Made by a program: the position numbers and the translations under genes. The notes under the pieces are model-generated. The model did not search any database and was not told where the DNA came from. It saw only the letters and a list, made by a program, of their open reading frames with translations. A stretch of 64,000 bases of DNA from Aegilops tauschii subsp. strangulata (lineage: Eukaryota > Streptophyta > Magnoliopsida > Poales > Poaceae), in NCBI RefSeq assembly GCF_002575655.3, contig NC_053037.3:139945207-140009206 (forward strand), given 5' to 3'. Positions 37,124-49,593 of this stretch are shown here, piece after piece (position 1 is the first letter of the stretch; the number at the start of each line of letters is the position of its first letter).

Positions 37124-37589
37124 AAAGGGGGAGAAGTTTGAGTTAGTCTTCAAGCGGGTCTTATATATGGGCTATTTTTTCGTTAAGTTACAACTCTCGC
37201 TCTTCTGAAGTGTTTGTTGTTTGAGTTGTAAACTTAAGTCCGATGGTGGTCTGATACTTTTGAACTGATTTCTGCATGCTTATTTCCTCAAGTACCTTAA
37301 TGCACGCATGCTGAATTTCGTCATACGCCATTATCCATCATGCATTTCAAATTCTTCATATTATATGTTAAATGCGTGTATGGATTACAAGATATAGGGG
37401 GAGATCTCCATGATTTTATTGTACAATGTGCATTTGCAATCCAAATCAAATTCTTCAATATACACATCTTCAGGGGGAGTTCTTCTATATCTTGCAATCA
37501 AATTCCTCAATATCAGTATATACACTTCATATGTTTATCCCCGTTGAAAACTTAACCTATTTTTCAACAATCACCGAAAAGGGGGAGAT
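37124..37589 (+). other. Cluster of polypurine tracts before the Sirevirus 3' LTR
   Basis: GGGGGAG occurs at about 37126-37133 (AAAGGGGGAGAAG), 37395-37403, 37472-37478 and 37580-37588 (AAAAGGGGGAGAT, directly at the LTR). Multiplied tracts in this place are a reported Sirevirus feature. Only the last one is positioned to define the LTR edge. Confidence 0.8.
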
Positions 37590-40500
37590 TGTAAGTGCAT
37601 CTAGTGCCCCTTAGTGATTTTGGTTTATTGAAGACTTATAGGTTAAGGGACTAATATGTTTGTGAGTGTACACAGGTTCCATAAGTCTCTGAGGAGTTTG
37701 ATATTTCTGAACAAAGTCGACCCCTAGAAATGAATGTCTTCATTTGAAGACTTTGGATTTCTTGAAGACTTTGAAAATAAGGAAATTGGTGTGACCTTGA
37801 AGACGTTGATATTGATGCGAGGATTATGAAGCGTGAAGACTTTTGTTTTCGTAGTTTCATTTTTTTCTTTATTGAGTCATAGGAACACCATACCGTTGAA
37901 GGGGTCGAGGTAAAACTAAGGAAAAGTTTCCAAGTGATGCTCATCTCAAAGCCTACACATACCCAATCCTTCGAGTGAAGCCTTTGGAAACCTCATATAG
38001 TTCAGTCAATTTCTTTAGTGACAGAGACGAAGATCTTCTAGTCTCTGAGGAATTTGTTCTGACTAAGGAGTTAGGAGTTCTCCAGTGCAGATTGCCTACA
38101 AGTGAGGAAATGGTAGCCCTGAGGAATTTGAGACCTCAAATTTCCGAACGTTGTTGTGCTACGCGCCAGCTATCCCAAATATCTTATCCACCTAATGGTC
38201 ATATCATTGAAGGGCATTTATGTCTTACCATGTCGGGCTGCTCCCTGGCTATAAATAGCCGCCCCCTCAACCACTAGCTGGTTGGCTGCTCCGAGAGAAA
38301 CTGACACCTGTCATTGAGAGCATCCCATCCTCCGAGGACTTTGAGAGAAAATCATTAGTGAGGAAAAACCCAAACCCAATACCTACAACCCAAAGTGATT
38401 GAGCATCACTAAAGAGATTGTTCCTGTGCGGAACCGACGCTTGTTACCTTTGAAGATTGTGCATCTTCCAGACACCTAGGCGTCATGGTCTAGAACATCC
38501 AAGAGGAATTGTGGATCGCCGAGTGACCAAGTCTGTGAAGGTTTGGAAGTCACCTGAAGACTTACCACGAGTGATTGGTTGAGGTCTGTGTGACCTTGGC
38601 TCAAGGAGAATACGGTAAGGACTGTGTGTCCTTTGGCTTAAATACCAGGCTGCTCCAACCAGACTTACAACTGTCACAGCAATTGGAACTCGTCTACCAA
38701 ATCATTGTCTTCACCGAGCTACTGGTTCTATTTCCTCAACTCTTTCATTTCCTCGCTCATGTGTTGATGAAATTGATCGCTACTGTTTGATGTGGCACCC
38801 CAGCTCAGAGCAACCGGTTTACCTTGCATTGCCAGCCCAGAGATCAAGTCTTCTGGCAATACACAACAACATGGTACATAAACAACCGCTTTATTGATGC
38901 TAGCGGATTACATAAGTCGGATATTACACCGAGATACGAGGCCAAGCGGCACACTTGGTGCGGCTGAACAGTATGTACATTATTTAATGAACATGACGAG
39001 GGCCTCGATCACACAAACTACGCGGCAGCAGAAGAACGACAAAGTGGAAACTCCATAGCACAGGGACACCAACGTGGACACGGCCTAGACGCGAGATGCG
39101 CTCCGATGCGAACCGACTTGCCTGAAAGCTGGCATGACCCGCCAGGTCAGTACATTGAATGTACTTGCAAGCTCACAACAAACATAAGCACGATGACAGA
39201 CAATATCATGACAACTAATCAAATTAATGCAATGCGAGAACTACTAAAGATGCAATGAAACCAATACGCGCACCGAGTCTCACAGACTCGCGTACCAGAC
39301 GGTTACCTCGTAACCAAACGGTGACCATACCTGGGTCACAACTAAAACCAACCACTCATGAACAACTCAAGAGTTCATGAATCACCGTGAAACAAGATGC
39401 ATCACAACAATAATTTAGTTTGCAAGATTAATTATAAAAGTTGATCCATGGTGTGACTTACTTCCGAGCTATGCCCATAACTTGTCTGAGTTCGTATCAA
39501 CTTGTTATGAAGTTTGCAAATAATGGTCAAAGTCGTTAGAACATTCTTAACAAGATGATACGAACTCAGAAAAATGCAAATAAGATATCTGGATGTTCAG
39601 AAAACATCACATACATTTGCATGTAATTTTTATTCATGAAAAAAATATTGTTTATACCTTTTTATTTTGACTAATGTTAATAACATTAATTACCTCAGGT
39701 AGTTTAAAGGGTGCTTTTGTCCTGAATGCAAATGATATGCACATAAAGGTGATGTTTATCTGAACATTTTCATATCTTATTTTCATTTTTCTGAGTTCAT
39801 ATGAATTAGTTATGAATTTTCAAAGTTTTGGTCAAACGGTCAAAGGGCATTTGAGGGACCACAATAGAAAAAGTAAGGGCAAAACTGAGCAAGCTCGAAA
39901 AGTAAGGGCAAAACCCGTGGGTAGGGACCAACTAGGGGTAAAAATGCAATTGTCCCATAAAAGAACTATCATTATCTACCATAGCAATATAACTGATGCA
40001 AAATTTTACTCTACTTGACCAAACAAGTTCATGCAATTTACCAGTAACCAAAACAAGCATATCAAGCATGATAAAGTAACTAGCAATTAACAAAAAATAT
40101 TTATCAAATTTTAAATGCCAATAAAAACTCATATTCAAGTAGAAAATCATAGACATTGAAATAACACCATCCAAATGCTGGTGTGGCTTTCCTTAGTGTA
40201 GAGGAGGATCACACCCCTCTTGGTTTGCTTCAAGACAAGCTTCTCCTTCTGAAAATAATTAAAACCCACAAAAAGATATAAAAAACCTCTCTGAATAGCA
40301 CCAGAAATTCTAGGCAACAAGGAAAAATCCACCTTTTTCTGTGCTGCTAGAGCTTTCTGAAACAAAGACAATGCAAAAAGAATCAAATCATTTGGACTTA
40401 TGGTTTGGAAATGGTGGTTGGTCAAAGTTTGGGTCAATTTCTGATTAAATTTGAATTAAACAGAAATTCCTGGGGGGGACGTCGAAGGAGTAAAGGAGAA

Positions 40501-42391
40501 ATAGGCCTCCACTCGTACCGCTTCGGGCGCGAGTGGTGAGGCTGACGTATGGGACCCACCCGTCAGGAGAGAGAGGGGGGAGTGAGATCCGAGCGCGACG
40601 GCGCTTCGCCGGAGCTCACGCCGGGGAGGAGGGGGTTTGGGGCTAGATGAGAGGGATAGAAATGAAGCTGGGTTCACGGTGCACCTGCCCGTACCCGTGG
40701 CTTGCCGTGGGATGGCCGGAGCTGCTCGCGGTCAAGCTCGCAAGCTGCGGTGGCGGACGGGGTTCGTTGGAGAGGAAGAAGGCGACGGCGAGAGGCAACT
40801 CCAGGGGCTTAACAGCGTTCAGGCAGCCCTAGAGGACCCCCGATGCCACGCCCGAGCAGTTGGTCGAGCTCGAGAGGCACCGGAGCAAGGTGGCCGAGCT
40901 GCGGAGGTCGCCGGAGTTCTCTGGTCGGGGTAGACGGCCAGAGGCCTACCCCACCAGGCTGTGGCCCTTCTACGTGTTCGTGCAGGTGGTGAGGAGTGGT
41001 GCGTGGCTAGGAATCAAGGAGGGAGGCCCTATTTATAGCCGGAGCGAGGGGGTATCGTGTCGCTGCCGGAGTTCTCTGGAAGCCGGCGAACGGCGACAAA
41101 GGCGCCAGTGCGAGGGGGCAAGGGTTCAGTGTCAAGGCGGAGGTTGTCCACGCTCGCGGACGAGCACAGGGAGCAGTGGAGAAGAGGACAAGGGCACGCG
41201 CGCACTATGGCTTTTGGCCGCGACGTGCCCGTGCTCGCTGCAGCGTCTCCGGCGTCGGCGAGCGCCAGGGAGAGGTCAAGGATGATGGGTCGGGGCTGGT
41301 GGCGTGTCGCAGCAGTCGTCGGCGAGCTCTGGCTCGAGCACGCGCCGAACAGAAGCGTTGGCGCTACCCAGAGCGCGTCGAACGCGTGCCAGGCGTCGTG
41401 TCCTCACGCGGTCACCGCCCTGGCATGGTCAAATCGGCGTCCAAGCGCTGCCAAACCTTGTCTACGCTCTAGTCCACGCAGTGTTTAGTCTAGGAACGTT
41501 GAGAACACATAGCCAGGCCGACCAGACTTGACGCAACCAAGTTGGCAAGTTTCTGACCAGAAACTTGGTCGCCAAGTTAAGCTGGCTTCTAGATGGCCAT
41601 TTGGGCTGATCTCCTGGGGTTTAGGTTTTCTTATGAGGGTAATTAAGCTCAAGAAAGATCAGGGCCAAAAGATCAAGGAAAAATGCACTTGTTGTACAAA
41701 GTGCATTTCTGGTCCAGAATAGAAATGATTTTCTATAGCAAAAATATTACAAAAAGTCATGCAATATTTTTGCTTGGGAAGGTGTGCCAAGGTCCAAAGA
41801 ATATTCAGGAATTATTTCAGAATTTTTGGAGCAAGAAAAATGGATGTTGCTTTGGAGCACAAGTTTCTGAAAAGAGTTTCAAAGAGGAAAATGAATATTT
41901 TTCTTTTATGAAAAATATTCATTTGATTATTTTGGGGATTTATCAAAGAAATAATGTTGAATGAGGAGCAGATAGGTCACTTGGGTGAAAGTCAAGGGTA
42001 TGCCCAAGTGACAAGTCCATTTGAAATGATTCCAAAATCCAAATCAAGGCATGGCAAAAACCAGAGAGAAGGCAAGTCCGGAAAAAGAGAGAAGGCAAAA
42101 TCCAGGCTGTCACATTTGAAGACTTTGACTGAAGACTTTCTCAATTTCCTCAATCCTATTTCTTCAGTCATCTTGTCTTCTGCCTGCTTATCCTATTTAC
42201 ACGCTACCTATGCTCTATATATGTTTCATTTCATCATCATGACATTGTTTGTCTTGTTATGCATGCACCTGAGTACTTATTCCGCTGCTTGTAGTTCGTC
42301 ACTTAGCAAATTCCTCAAGTAGTATTTCCTCAGTGATGAATTTGTAGAAATCTCCTATTCACCCCCCTCTAGTCGACATAACGTACTTTCA
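37590..42391 (+). repeat. Sirevirus 3' LTR, interrupted by a solo LTR
   Basis: The own sequence is 37590-38790 and 42120-42391, about 1.47 kb. It keeps a good TATA box (TATAAATAG, 38250-38258). The insertion point is inside GCTACTGTTTGA, which is continuous in the 5' LTR. Confidence 0.95.
38791..42114 (-). mobile_element. Solo LTR of an unidentified LTR retrotransposon (probably Gypsy)
   Basis: It is 3324 bp from TGTGGCACCCC to GGCTGTCACA, flanked by a perfect 5-bp TSD TTTGA (38786-38790 and 42115-42119). No primer site, polypurine tract, gag or pol is inside. A TATA box CCGGCTATAAATAGG on the minus strand (about 41027-41041) sets the orientation. About 1 kb around it is very GC-rich (40480-41480) and gives long but meaningless open frames. 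Such long TGTGRCA...TGTCACA LTRs occur in several Triticeae Gypsy families. I cannot name this one. Confidence 0.85.
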
Positions 42392-42396
42392 GTACT

Positions 42397-42987
42397 CCAT
42401 GAAGATCATGGAGAACTTTGTATTGAAGATCAAAGAGAGAGAAGAAGCCATCTAGCTACTAGCTATGGACCTGTAGGTCTGTGGTAAACTGCTCACACAT
42501 CATTGGAGGGCAGCAAGGTTGATGTAGAAGCCCTCTGTGATCGACTCCCCCTCCAGCAGAGTACCGGAAAAGGCCTTCGGATGGTATCACAGAAGAACAA
42601 AAGTTTGCTATGGCAGAAAAAGTGTTTCAGGTGGCTCTCTATTGGTTTCAGGATTTATGGGAATTTATGGAGTTGAAATTTGGTTAATCGGAGCTCTGTG
42701 GATCCCACAAGCTCAGGGGCGCACCTGGTGAGCTTGTGGTGCTCCCGTAGATCCCCCGGTCTCCTCCAGAGGCTCCTAGGGTCCCTTCTGGTCCAAAAAA
42801 ATCATCGTAAAGTTTTATCGTGTTTGGACTTTGTTTGGCATTGATTTCCTGAAAAAACAAAAATATGCAGAAAATAGGAATTGGCACTAGGCATTGAGTT
42901 ATTATGTTAGTTCCCCAAAAGGATATAAAATTGATAATATAATAGCATCAAGCAATCAAAATTTATAGATACGTTGCAGACGTATCA
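42397..42987 (-). repeat. Outer Gypsy 5' LTR, upstream (U3) half
   Basis: Minus-strand start TGATACGTCTGCAACG at 42987. A decayed TATA element (CTCCATAAATTCC, about 42659-42671) has an 11-bp perfect inverted repeat upstream: CCACAAGCTCA (42705-42715) and TGAGCTTGTGG (42729-42739). Confidence 0.85.
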
Positions 42988-43107
42988 CATCTCTATCTAT
43001 ACTATCAAAGGGGAGTATGTGGCTTTGATGATATGTCGTGGTTTGGTTTCGTTTCGTATGTTTGTTTGTTTCACATTAACTAGTAATCATGCACGTGCAA
43101 CGCACGT

Positions 43108-44498
43108 ATAATCGTAGAAAGAAATTTTCCAATTCATCCTAGTTAGGAGACAATTATTTCAATAAAATGATCAAGTGCAATAATGTAACTCCAATCTTAA
43201 TTTGAGCTAAATATAGCTTTGCAGATATAGTTCTTTCCATATGAGCACCATGTCTCCCGCCGAACATGCACACACAATGGACTTCTCAACCATACAGAAA
43301 GACTTAACAAAAACACATTACATACAACAGTACCTTAGTCAATTTCGTCCCACAAATTGATAGTCAAGTAACACACAGACAGAAACTTGGTCATAGGCTC
43401 TGGATCCATATGAAAAAAGAGTACAAAATAAAACACTAGGGGCTTAGTGACCTAAGTGCCATGTCATAACCTATGTAATGCTTTTGGAAGTATACCAGAG
43501 TGTTCCTTTTGTGAGAGCAGGGGAACTTGCAAAGAATGTTTTCATGTAAATGAACGAAATTGATCTTGTTCCTAATTATAAAATATTTTTAAACATTTTA
43601 CCCTTTTTTAACATGCTATATACTCAGTACCCAAACAAAATCATGTAGCAACCGAAAAGGTATAGGCAGAACACGTACTCTATCAGAAGTGAACTTTGGT
43701 TCGGACAAAATCTAGGTTGAGGCTTTGAGTACATTTGCAAGAACACACGCATATCCAGAATGTTTAGCTGATATATCATTTCAGAGAAAATCTGCACGAA
43801 AATCTGCACCACTGGGAAAATAGCAAGCTATCTGATGGATATAATTTTTGCTGAGCCAATGACCAGACAAAATCTGAAGTAATAACTGAAATTGAGAAGG
43901 CTATAAGAAATCACTGTGCAGCTACATCTTCAACTATACACATAACATAGCAATATTGGGCACTACAGGCAAAGATATGATAAGATGAACATGCTCCTCT
44001 GATCGTCTGAACTGACAAGCTGACATATAACAGTCATTTTTTCTTTGAGAAAATTTAATAGATGCACATCACTGCAAAAAGATTGGGAAATTTCTTTGCT
44101 TACCTCATGCCCGCAGAAATCAAAAATACAAGATGCTTTATTATCAACAGAAGTTGCAGGTCTGGGAACTACTTCAGATATGAATAATTTGGACAGGGTG
44201 GTCATTGTGCAAATAATCATATCCAAAATTATATATACGATTTATGTTGCAACACAATAGGTCGACAAAAAATTCTGAAAAAAACAGTCAATAAAATAGG
44301 CATATGTCAAGGTTATTTGCATCAACATAACAAATGATATACCATCAAAAACAACATCTCAAATATCAAATATGTAAGCTTCACAAATTGCCTATGCAAG
44401 TATATACACCAATAAGTTTGTTCACATGATCCAGCATCACGTCTTTGTACAATAATGCCATACAACGATGTCATTTAACCAAATACATTAATTTCAAG
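43108..44498 (-). other. Helitron body, 3' side: AT-rich DNA with possible captured exon
   Basis: Mostly AT-rich sequence without ORFs. On the minus strand an open stretch at 43963-44226 contains SEVVPRPATSVDNKASCIFD and then FCGHE, directly followed by a good splice donor (GAG/GTAAGC, 44102-44106) with an AG-rich acceptor candidate upstream. It looks like one exon of a captured gene. I do not recognise the gene. Confidence 0.35.
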
Positions 44499-44879
44499 AG
44501 GCACTACTGGAATCAGCTAATTTGCCATCTGCCAGCTCTTTGCCGTCTGCTAGCTGACGGCAAAGAAGCTCTTTGCCATCAGCTACACGTAAGCGGACGG
44601 CAAAGAAAAGGCTGATGGCAAAGAAGCTCTTTGCCATCAGCCACCTCTTTGCCGTCCGCCAGCAGACGGCAAAGAATCTTTGCCGTCCGCTGGCAGACGG
44701 CAAAGAGTGTGGTGGCCCCCACCCCCCGCTCGTTTGAAAAAATCTTAACGGCCCACCTCTTTGCCGTCCGCTAGCAGACGGCAAAGAGGCAAAAAGGCGG
44801 ACGGCAAAGGCTGGCTGACGGCAAAGAGGGCACTTGCCTAACGGCAGGTACCCCCCGCCCGTTACTCACTTCGTCCTCG

Positions 44880-45235
44880 CGCGCCCTTCTCCTCCGACCC
44901 CGCCGCCGCCGCCGCCGCCCGCCGCCCCGTCGCCCCCGCCGCCTCGTCGCCCCGGCTCCCCGCCGCCCCACCGCCCCGTCGCCCCCCCCCCCCCGCCCCG
45001 GCCCCCGCCGCCCCCCCGCCCACAGCCGCCCCGGCCCCCCCGCCGCCTCCTCCACCGCCCCGCCCCGGCCTCCCGCCGCCCGGCCCCCCCGCCGCCCCGC
45101 CTCCTCCACCGCCCCGCCCCGGCCCCCCGCCGGCCGGGCCCCCCGCCGCCCCGCCTCCTCCACCGCCCCGCCCCGGCCCCCCCGTCGCCGGCCCCTCCCC
45201 GACCCGTCGCCGCCCCCCACAGTGAGCCCCTCGAT
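44880..45235. repeat. C/G-rich low-complexity tract in the CACTA element
   Basis: Runs of CCG, CCCC and CGCC with an imperfect ~48-bp periodicity (CCTCCTCCACCGCCCCGCCC recurs three times between 45045 and 45170). Long open frames here on both strands are products of composition. Confidence 0.8.
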
Positions 45236-45420
45236 CCCATTTTTTTTTCTGTTTTTTTGTTTTTTTTTGTTTAGATAAGGTTTTTTAGTTTAAGTTTTTT
45301 CAGTTTAGAATTAATTAGTGTAGGTTATTTAGTTTAATTAGTTTAGGTTTAATTAGTTTAAATAGTTTAGTTTTAATTAGTTTAGGTTTTTAGTTTAGGT
45401 TTAGGTTAAGTAGAAGGGGG

Positions 45421-45957
45421 AAGAAGAAGAAGAAGAAGAAGAAGAAGAAGAAGAAGAAGAGGAGGAGGAGGAGGAGGAGGAGAAGAAGAAGAAGAAGAAG
45501 AAGAAGAAGAAGAAGAAGAAGAAGAAGAAGAAGAAGAAGAAGAAGAAGAAGAAGAAGAAGAAGAAGAAGAAGAAGAAGAAGAAGAAGAAGAAGAAGAAGA
45601 AGAAGAAGAAGAAGAGGAGGAGGAGGAGGAGGAGGAGGAGGAGGAGGAGGAGGAGGAGAAAGAAGAAGAAGAAGAAGAAGAAGAAGAAGAAGAAGAAGAA
45701 GAAGAAGAAGAAGAAGAAGAAGAAGAAGAAGAAGAAGAAGAAGAAGAAGAAGAAGAAGAAGAAGAAGAAGAAGAGGAGGAGGAGGAGGAGGAGGAGGAGA
45801 AAGAAGAAGAAGAAGAAGAAGAAGAAGAAGAAGAAGAAGAAGAAGAAGAAGAAGAAGAAGAAGAAGAAGAAGAAGAAGAAGAAGAGGAGGAGGAGGAGGA
45901 GGAGGAGAAAGAAGAAGAAGAAGAAGAAGAAGAAGAAGAAGAAGAAGAAGAAGAAGA
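45421..45957. repeat. 537-bp pure-purine (GAA)n/(GGA)n tract
   Basis: The plus strand is purine only: blocks of AAG/GAA repeats alternate with four blocks of GGA repeats (starting at about 45460, 45615, 45775 and 45887). The three minus-strand frames read as Leu, Ser and Phe runs, not proteins. Confidence 0.97.
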
Positions 45958-46014
45958 CGGGGGATGAGAAGAAGTAGAAGAATGAGAAGAAGTAGAAGTA
46001 GTAGAAGAATGAGA

Positions 46015-46259
46015 AGACCCCCTGACCCCCCAACCCCGACACCACACCCCGACCCTGAGCCTGACCCGACACCCCGACCCCGACACCGACACGGCACCCC
46101 GACCCCGACCCGGCACCCCGACCCGACACCCCGACCCCGAGACCCCGACCCCGACACGGCACCCCGAGACCGACACGACACCCCGACCCCGACACGGCAC
46201 CCCGAGACCGACACGACACCCCGACCCCCGACACGACACCCCCGACACCCCGACCCCGA

Positions 46260-46297
<38 letters not shown>

Positions 46298-46440
46298 GCC
46301 TGACCCGACACCCCGACCCCGACACCGACACGGCACCCCCGACCCCGACCCGGCACCCCGACCCGACACCCTGACCCCGAGACCCCGACCCCGACACGGC
46401 ACCCCGAGACCGACACGACACCCCGACCCCCGACACCTCC
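46015..46440. repeat. CCCCGA-type tandem repeat with G4 potential
   Basis: Degenerate repeats of CCCCGAC, CACCCCGA and GGCACCCCGAC. At 46258-46297 there are about seven exact ACCCCG units in a row. The minus strand then reads GGGGTC repeated, which meets the simple quadruplex rule. A 130-bp segment recurs (46060-46170 and 46300-46415). Confidence 0.9.
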
Positions 46441-46559
46441 CGAAAAGGTGTTCTTTGGCCTTCCAGAAGCCGACGGGGTCATATATTTGTGAATTATTAG
46501 TTAGGTCATATATCTTTCGATTTTGTTATGAAAAACATCATATATAATTGTGTTGATCG

Positions 46560-47040
46560 GGTAGTTTTAAATGTGCAGTTGTTTCATCGCTGCGAGGTTT
46601 GGTGTTCGACGACCTCGCCGTGCGTTTGACGAGCTCTGCCCCTTCGTTCGTGGGTGAGCACAAATGACATGTCCTCCTCCCCCATTAATTATTTGATCTA
46701 TTCCGATGAAACTAGTATGACTCTTCTGCAGATTACTTGCTAGTCTTAACATTTGAGTCTCATTACTAACTAGTATGACTCTGTTCTGAAAACCAAATGT
46801 GCAGTCTGTGTGCGAGAAGTCCGGTCAGCCCGCTCCGCCGATGCCAGTGATTGCTCCTGGGAGCACGATGAGTTTAGTTTGAATGGACATTACTTGGTAG
46901 TCTTAACATTTGAGTGTCGTAATGCTAACGAGACATTGGAAATGATCTTTGGTGCAGCTTAACTCCAGAAACGCATCGCACGATCCTTCTCCAGGTAGCG
47001 GCACTAGCCACCCCGCTCCTACACCTCCCTGATCACGGTA
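46560..47040 (+). pseudogene. Exon-like remnants of a CACTA gene
   Basis: Short coding-like stretches are separated by AT-rich intron-like DNA: RFGVRRPRRAFDELCPFVRG (about 46590-46655) and a Pro/Ser-rich end SGTSHPAPTPP with a stop (about 46990-47035), each near splice-like GT or AG signals. They may be the last exons of the element's own gene. I cannot confirm this from the sequence alone. Confidence 0.35.
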
Positions 47041-47086
47041 AGTTTCTCTAGTGTTTTGCTTAACAAATGCATAAAGACCTAGACTT

Positions 47087-47640
47087 AGCTTTATTTCCTC
47101 CTATATGCTTACCATAATGACCTAGAGTTAGCTTATTTTCCTCCAAAATGACCCATTTTACCTAGGTTAGCTTATAAATGATGCAGTTCATCCAAGTTAG
47201 CTCAAAAATGACCCCTTTTACGTAGATTAGCTCCTAAATGATCCATTTTACCTACGTTAGCTTTAAAATGGTCCATTTCACCTACGTTAACTCCAAAATG
47301 ACCCATCTTACCTAGGTTATCTCATAAACGATCCATTTCAACTAATTTAGCTCATAAACGATCCATTTGACCTAAGTGAGCTAAAAAATGATCCATTTCA
47401 CCTAAATTAGCTCTTAAATGATCCATTTCACCTAAGTTAGCTGAAAAAGATCTATTTCAACTAAATTAGCTCAAAAATGATCCATTTCAACAAAGTTAGC
47501 TCAAAACCGATCCATTTCAACAAAGTTAGCTCAAAAACGATCCATTTGACCTAAGTGAGCTAAAAAACGATCCATTTCACCTTAGTTACCTAAAAAACGA
47601 TCCATTTCACCTTAGTTACCTAAAAAACGATCCATTTCTA
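47087..47640. repeat. About 30-bp minisatellite in the CACTA element
   Basis: Roughly 18 diverged copies of ATGATCCATTTCACCTAAGT + TAGCTCAAAA. The last two copies are identical to each other, which suggests recent slippage or unequal exchange at that end. Confidence 0.9.
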
Positions 47641-48514
47641 ACTTTCTTATTTTGCCATTTTGCAGATTTCATTATGTGCTGGATGGAGTGCTTGTTCTAC
47701 TCTTCTTCTTCTTGACTTCTCATTCTTGTCTTCTCATTCTAGTCACCTTAGCTATGGAGTGCTTCTTTATGTATGGATGGAACTTCTTTATGTATGAAAT
47801 GATGGATGGAACTTGTTTATGTATGAAATGATGGATGGAACTTGTTTATGTATGAAATGATGTATGAACTTGTTTATGTGATGAATGCCTGTGAAATATA
47901 TCTATATGTCATATATATATTCTGTGCAAATTGTGGGATTTAACAAAAAACAGAAAAAACAGACAATATGCAGGCTCTTTGCCATCTGCCACCGACGGCA
48001 AAGAGCTCTTTGCCGTCTGCCGCAGACGGCAAAGAAGCCACGTGGCAGCCAACTGTGCTTCCTGGGAGATGACCCATTTGGTCAGTTTGCCTACAGTGGC
48101 AGACGGCAAAGACTTTGCCGTCCGTGGCAGACGACAAAGAACCTGTACTTTGCCATCAGTGGCAGACGGCAAAGAACCTGCCATCTAGTGACGTGTAGAT
48201 GACATCATAAGGCAGACGGCAAAGACCAGAGAAATTTTGCCGTCCGCGGCGGACGGCAAAGGTCTGCCGTTAGCCACTTAACGGACTGACAGCGCAATTA
48301 TTGCCGTCCACCCTCTTTGCCGTCCGCCGCAGACGGCAAAGGCTCTTTGCCGTCCGCCGCCAGGAAGCAGACGGCAAAGCAGCTGTTTACCGTAGCCTTC
48401 TTTGCCGGAGCCTTTTGCCGTCCGCGGCTGACGGCAAAGGTCTTTGTCGTCCGCCTTTCGAGCCTTTGCCGTCCGCCGTGGCAGACGGCAAAGTAGCTGT
48501 TTCCTGTAGTGAGG

Positions 48515-49593
48515 GTTCGAAAATTCGGTATTTTTGCACTTGTTTTTGGCACAAATATCTCTCTGACTGAAAAAATCATGCAATGATCATGATCAAATAG
48601 GCATTGCAAACTCACTCCAATAGCATTACCAAAATACCAAAAATATTCCTAGCAATCCTTGAAGATAGAGGGGGCATTTCATCAGGTCACAATCTTGTCG
48701 TTGGAATCAGTTCTTCAATAAGACAGTAGCGATAATTGTTGTAGATAAAGTAGACATATCTCCAAGGAATTTTCATGTATTTTGAAAATGAAGCGTCAAA
48801 CGGAATAGTGAAAAACAAGGAAACCACACCTTGACGTTCCAGATCTAGGAAGCATTAGATGTAGTTATCTGATTGCAAGTAGATAACCGTTGCAGTACAA
48901 TGTGAAATAAAAAACAGACATAAAAATCTTATTATTTATGAACCGTGGTTCCACTTCCTTCCCTATAGTAGCAAGCATGATCGAGTACCTTTGACTGGAA
49001 AGAAAAGATGTCTTCAGTAAGTTTTGCTGTATTGTCAGTTTATTATTTGCAAATTACATGAAATCCGATAAACCATGCAAGAGACCACTACACAGTTGAA
49101 GCTTATCATCAGTAAATCTCGCATTCGATTTCTCACTATCAATTGCACAGGAGAGTATAATCCACAGAAATTTCGAAAGTGGAGGAAATCGGTGAGCGGA
49201 GATGGGGGTGGAGAGCTGACCGACAGTGGAAGAGGCCTTTGAGATTGGTGTGGCTCACGCGGAGGAGCATATCTTCCTGAATGTAAAATTAATAAAAGCC
49301 TAGTCAACCCAATTGCACAATACAAACCAATCTCCTTTTTTCAGATGGTAGATGTCAATAGCATCTCATTCAACTTGACATGAAATAGCACTTCTGAAGA
49401 ATGTCAAACAATACGCATGCCTGTAACTGACAGTTCCCATTTCAGATCCCAGTTCACCATATTCAGTTATAAGAACGTCTGACCTGGATGGATGCTCTAA
49501 TAAAACCAATGCCAGCTTCCAATTCCTTCACCAAAGGCATGCCACCTCCAAGATGTTAGCAGAAAAAAGCAACGGTGCGTACCTCCGGAACAA
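48515..49593 (-). other. Helitron body between CACTA and the GC-rich block, no supported gene
   Basis: AT-rich DNA. A minus-strand open stretch at 49035-49325 includes a Pro/Ser-rich segment (SVSSPPPSPLTDFLHF) but lacks any recognised motif or clear splice signals. Confidence 0.4.

Larger units (their letters stand above)
44502..48511. mobile_element. CACTA transposon, internally deleted (non-autonomous)
   Basis: Ends CACTACTGGAATCAGC and GCTGTTTCCTGTAGTG, with the 3-bp TSD AGG (44499-44501 and 48512-48514). Both subterminal regions (44520-44835 and about 47968-48500) are arrays of TTTGCCGTC and GACGGCAAAG in both orientations, the transposase-binding type of repeats of this superfamily. The interior holds low-complexity DNA and short exon-like remnants, no transposase. 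It is 4010 bp against 10 kb or more for autonomous relatives. Confidence 0.93.

Noticed and set aside
40637..41488. GC-rich plus-strand ORFs that look like a grass first exon
   Set aside because: They lie inside a solo LTR with perfect ends and TSD, several frames are open together, and no splice pattern or domain is seen.
42988..42992. TSD of the outer Gypsy element (CATCT)
   Set aside because: The partner copy lies outside the window, and these bases overlap the proposed Helitron start, so no claim can be made.
44771..45274. Long Pro/Ala- and Gly/Arg-rich open frames on both strands
   Set aside because: They follow from the CCG/CGC composition of the CACTA interior; frames are open on both strands at once and have no domain.
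45280..45415. TTTAGG-like words suggesting an interstitial telomere
   Set aside because: The words are irregular (TTTAGGTTTAATTAG) and never form the plant TTTAGGG repeat in register.
45390..46482. Three overlapping minus-strand ORFs of about 350 codons
   Set aside because: They are poly-Leu, poly-Ser and poly-Phe translations of one trinucleotide repeat plus the CCCCGA repeat, not proteins.
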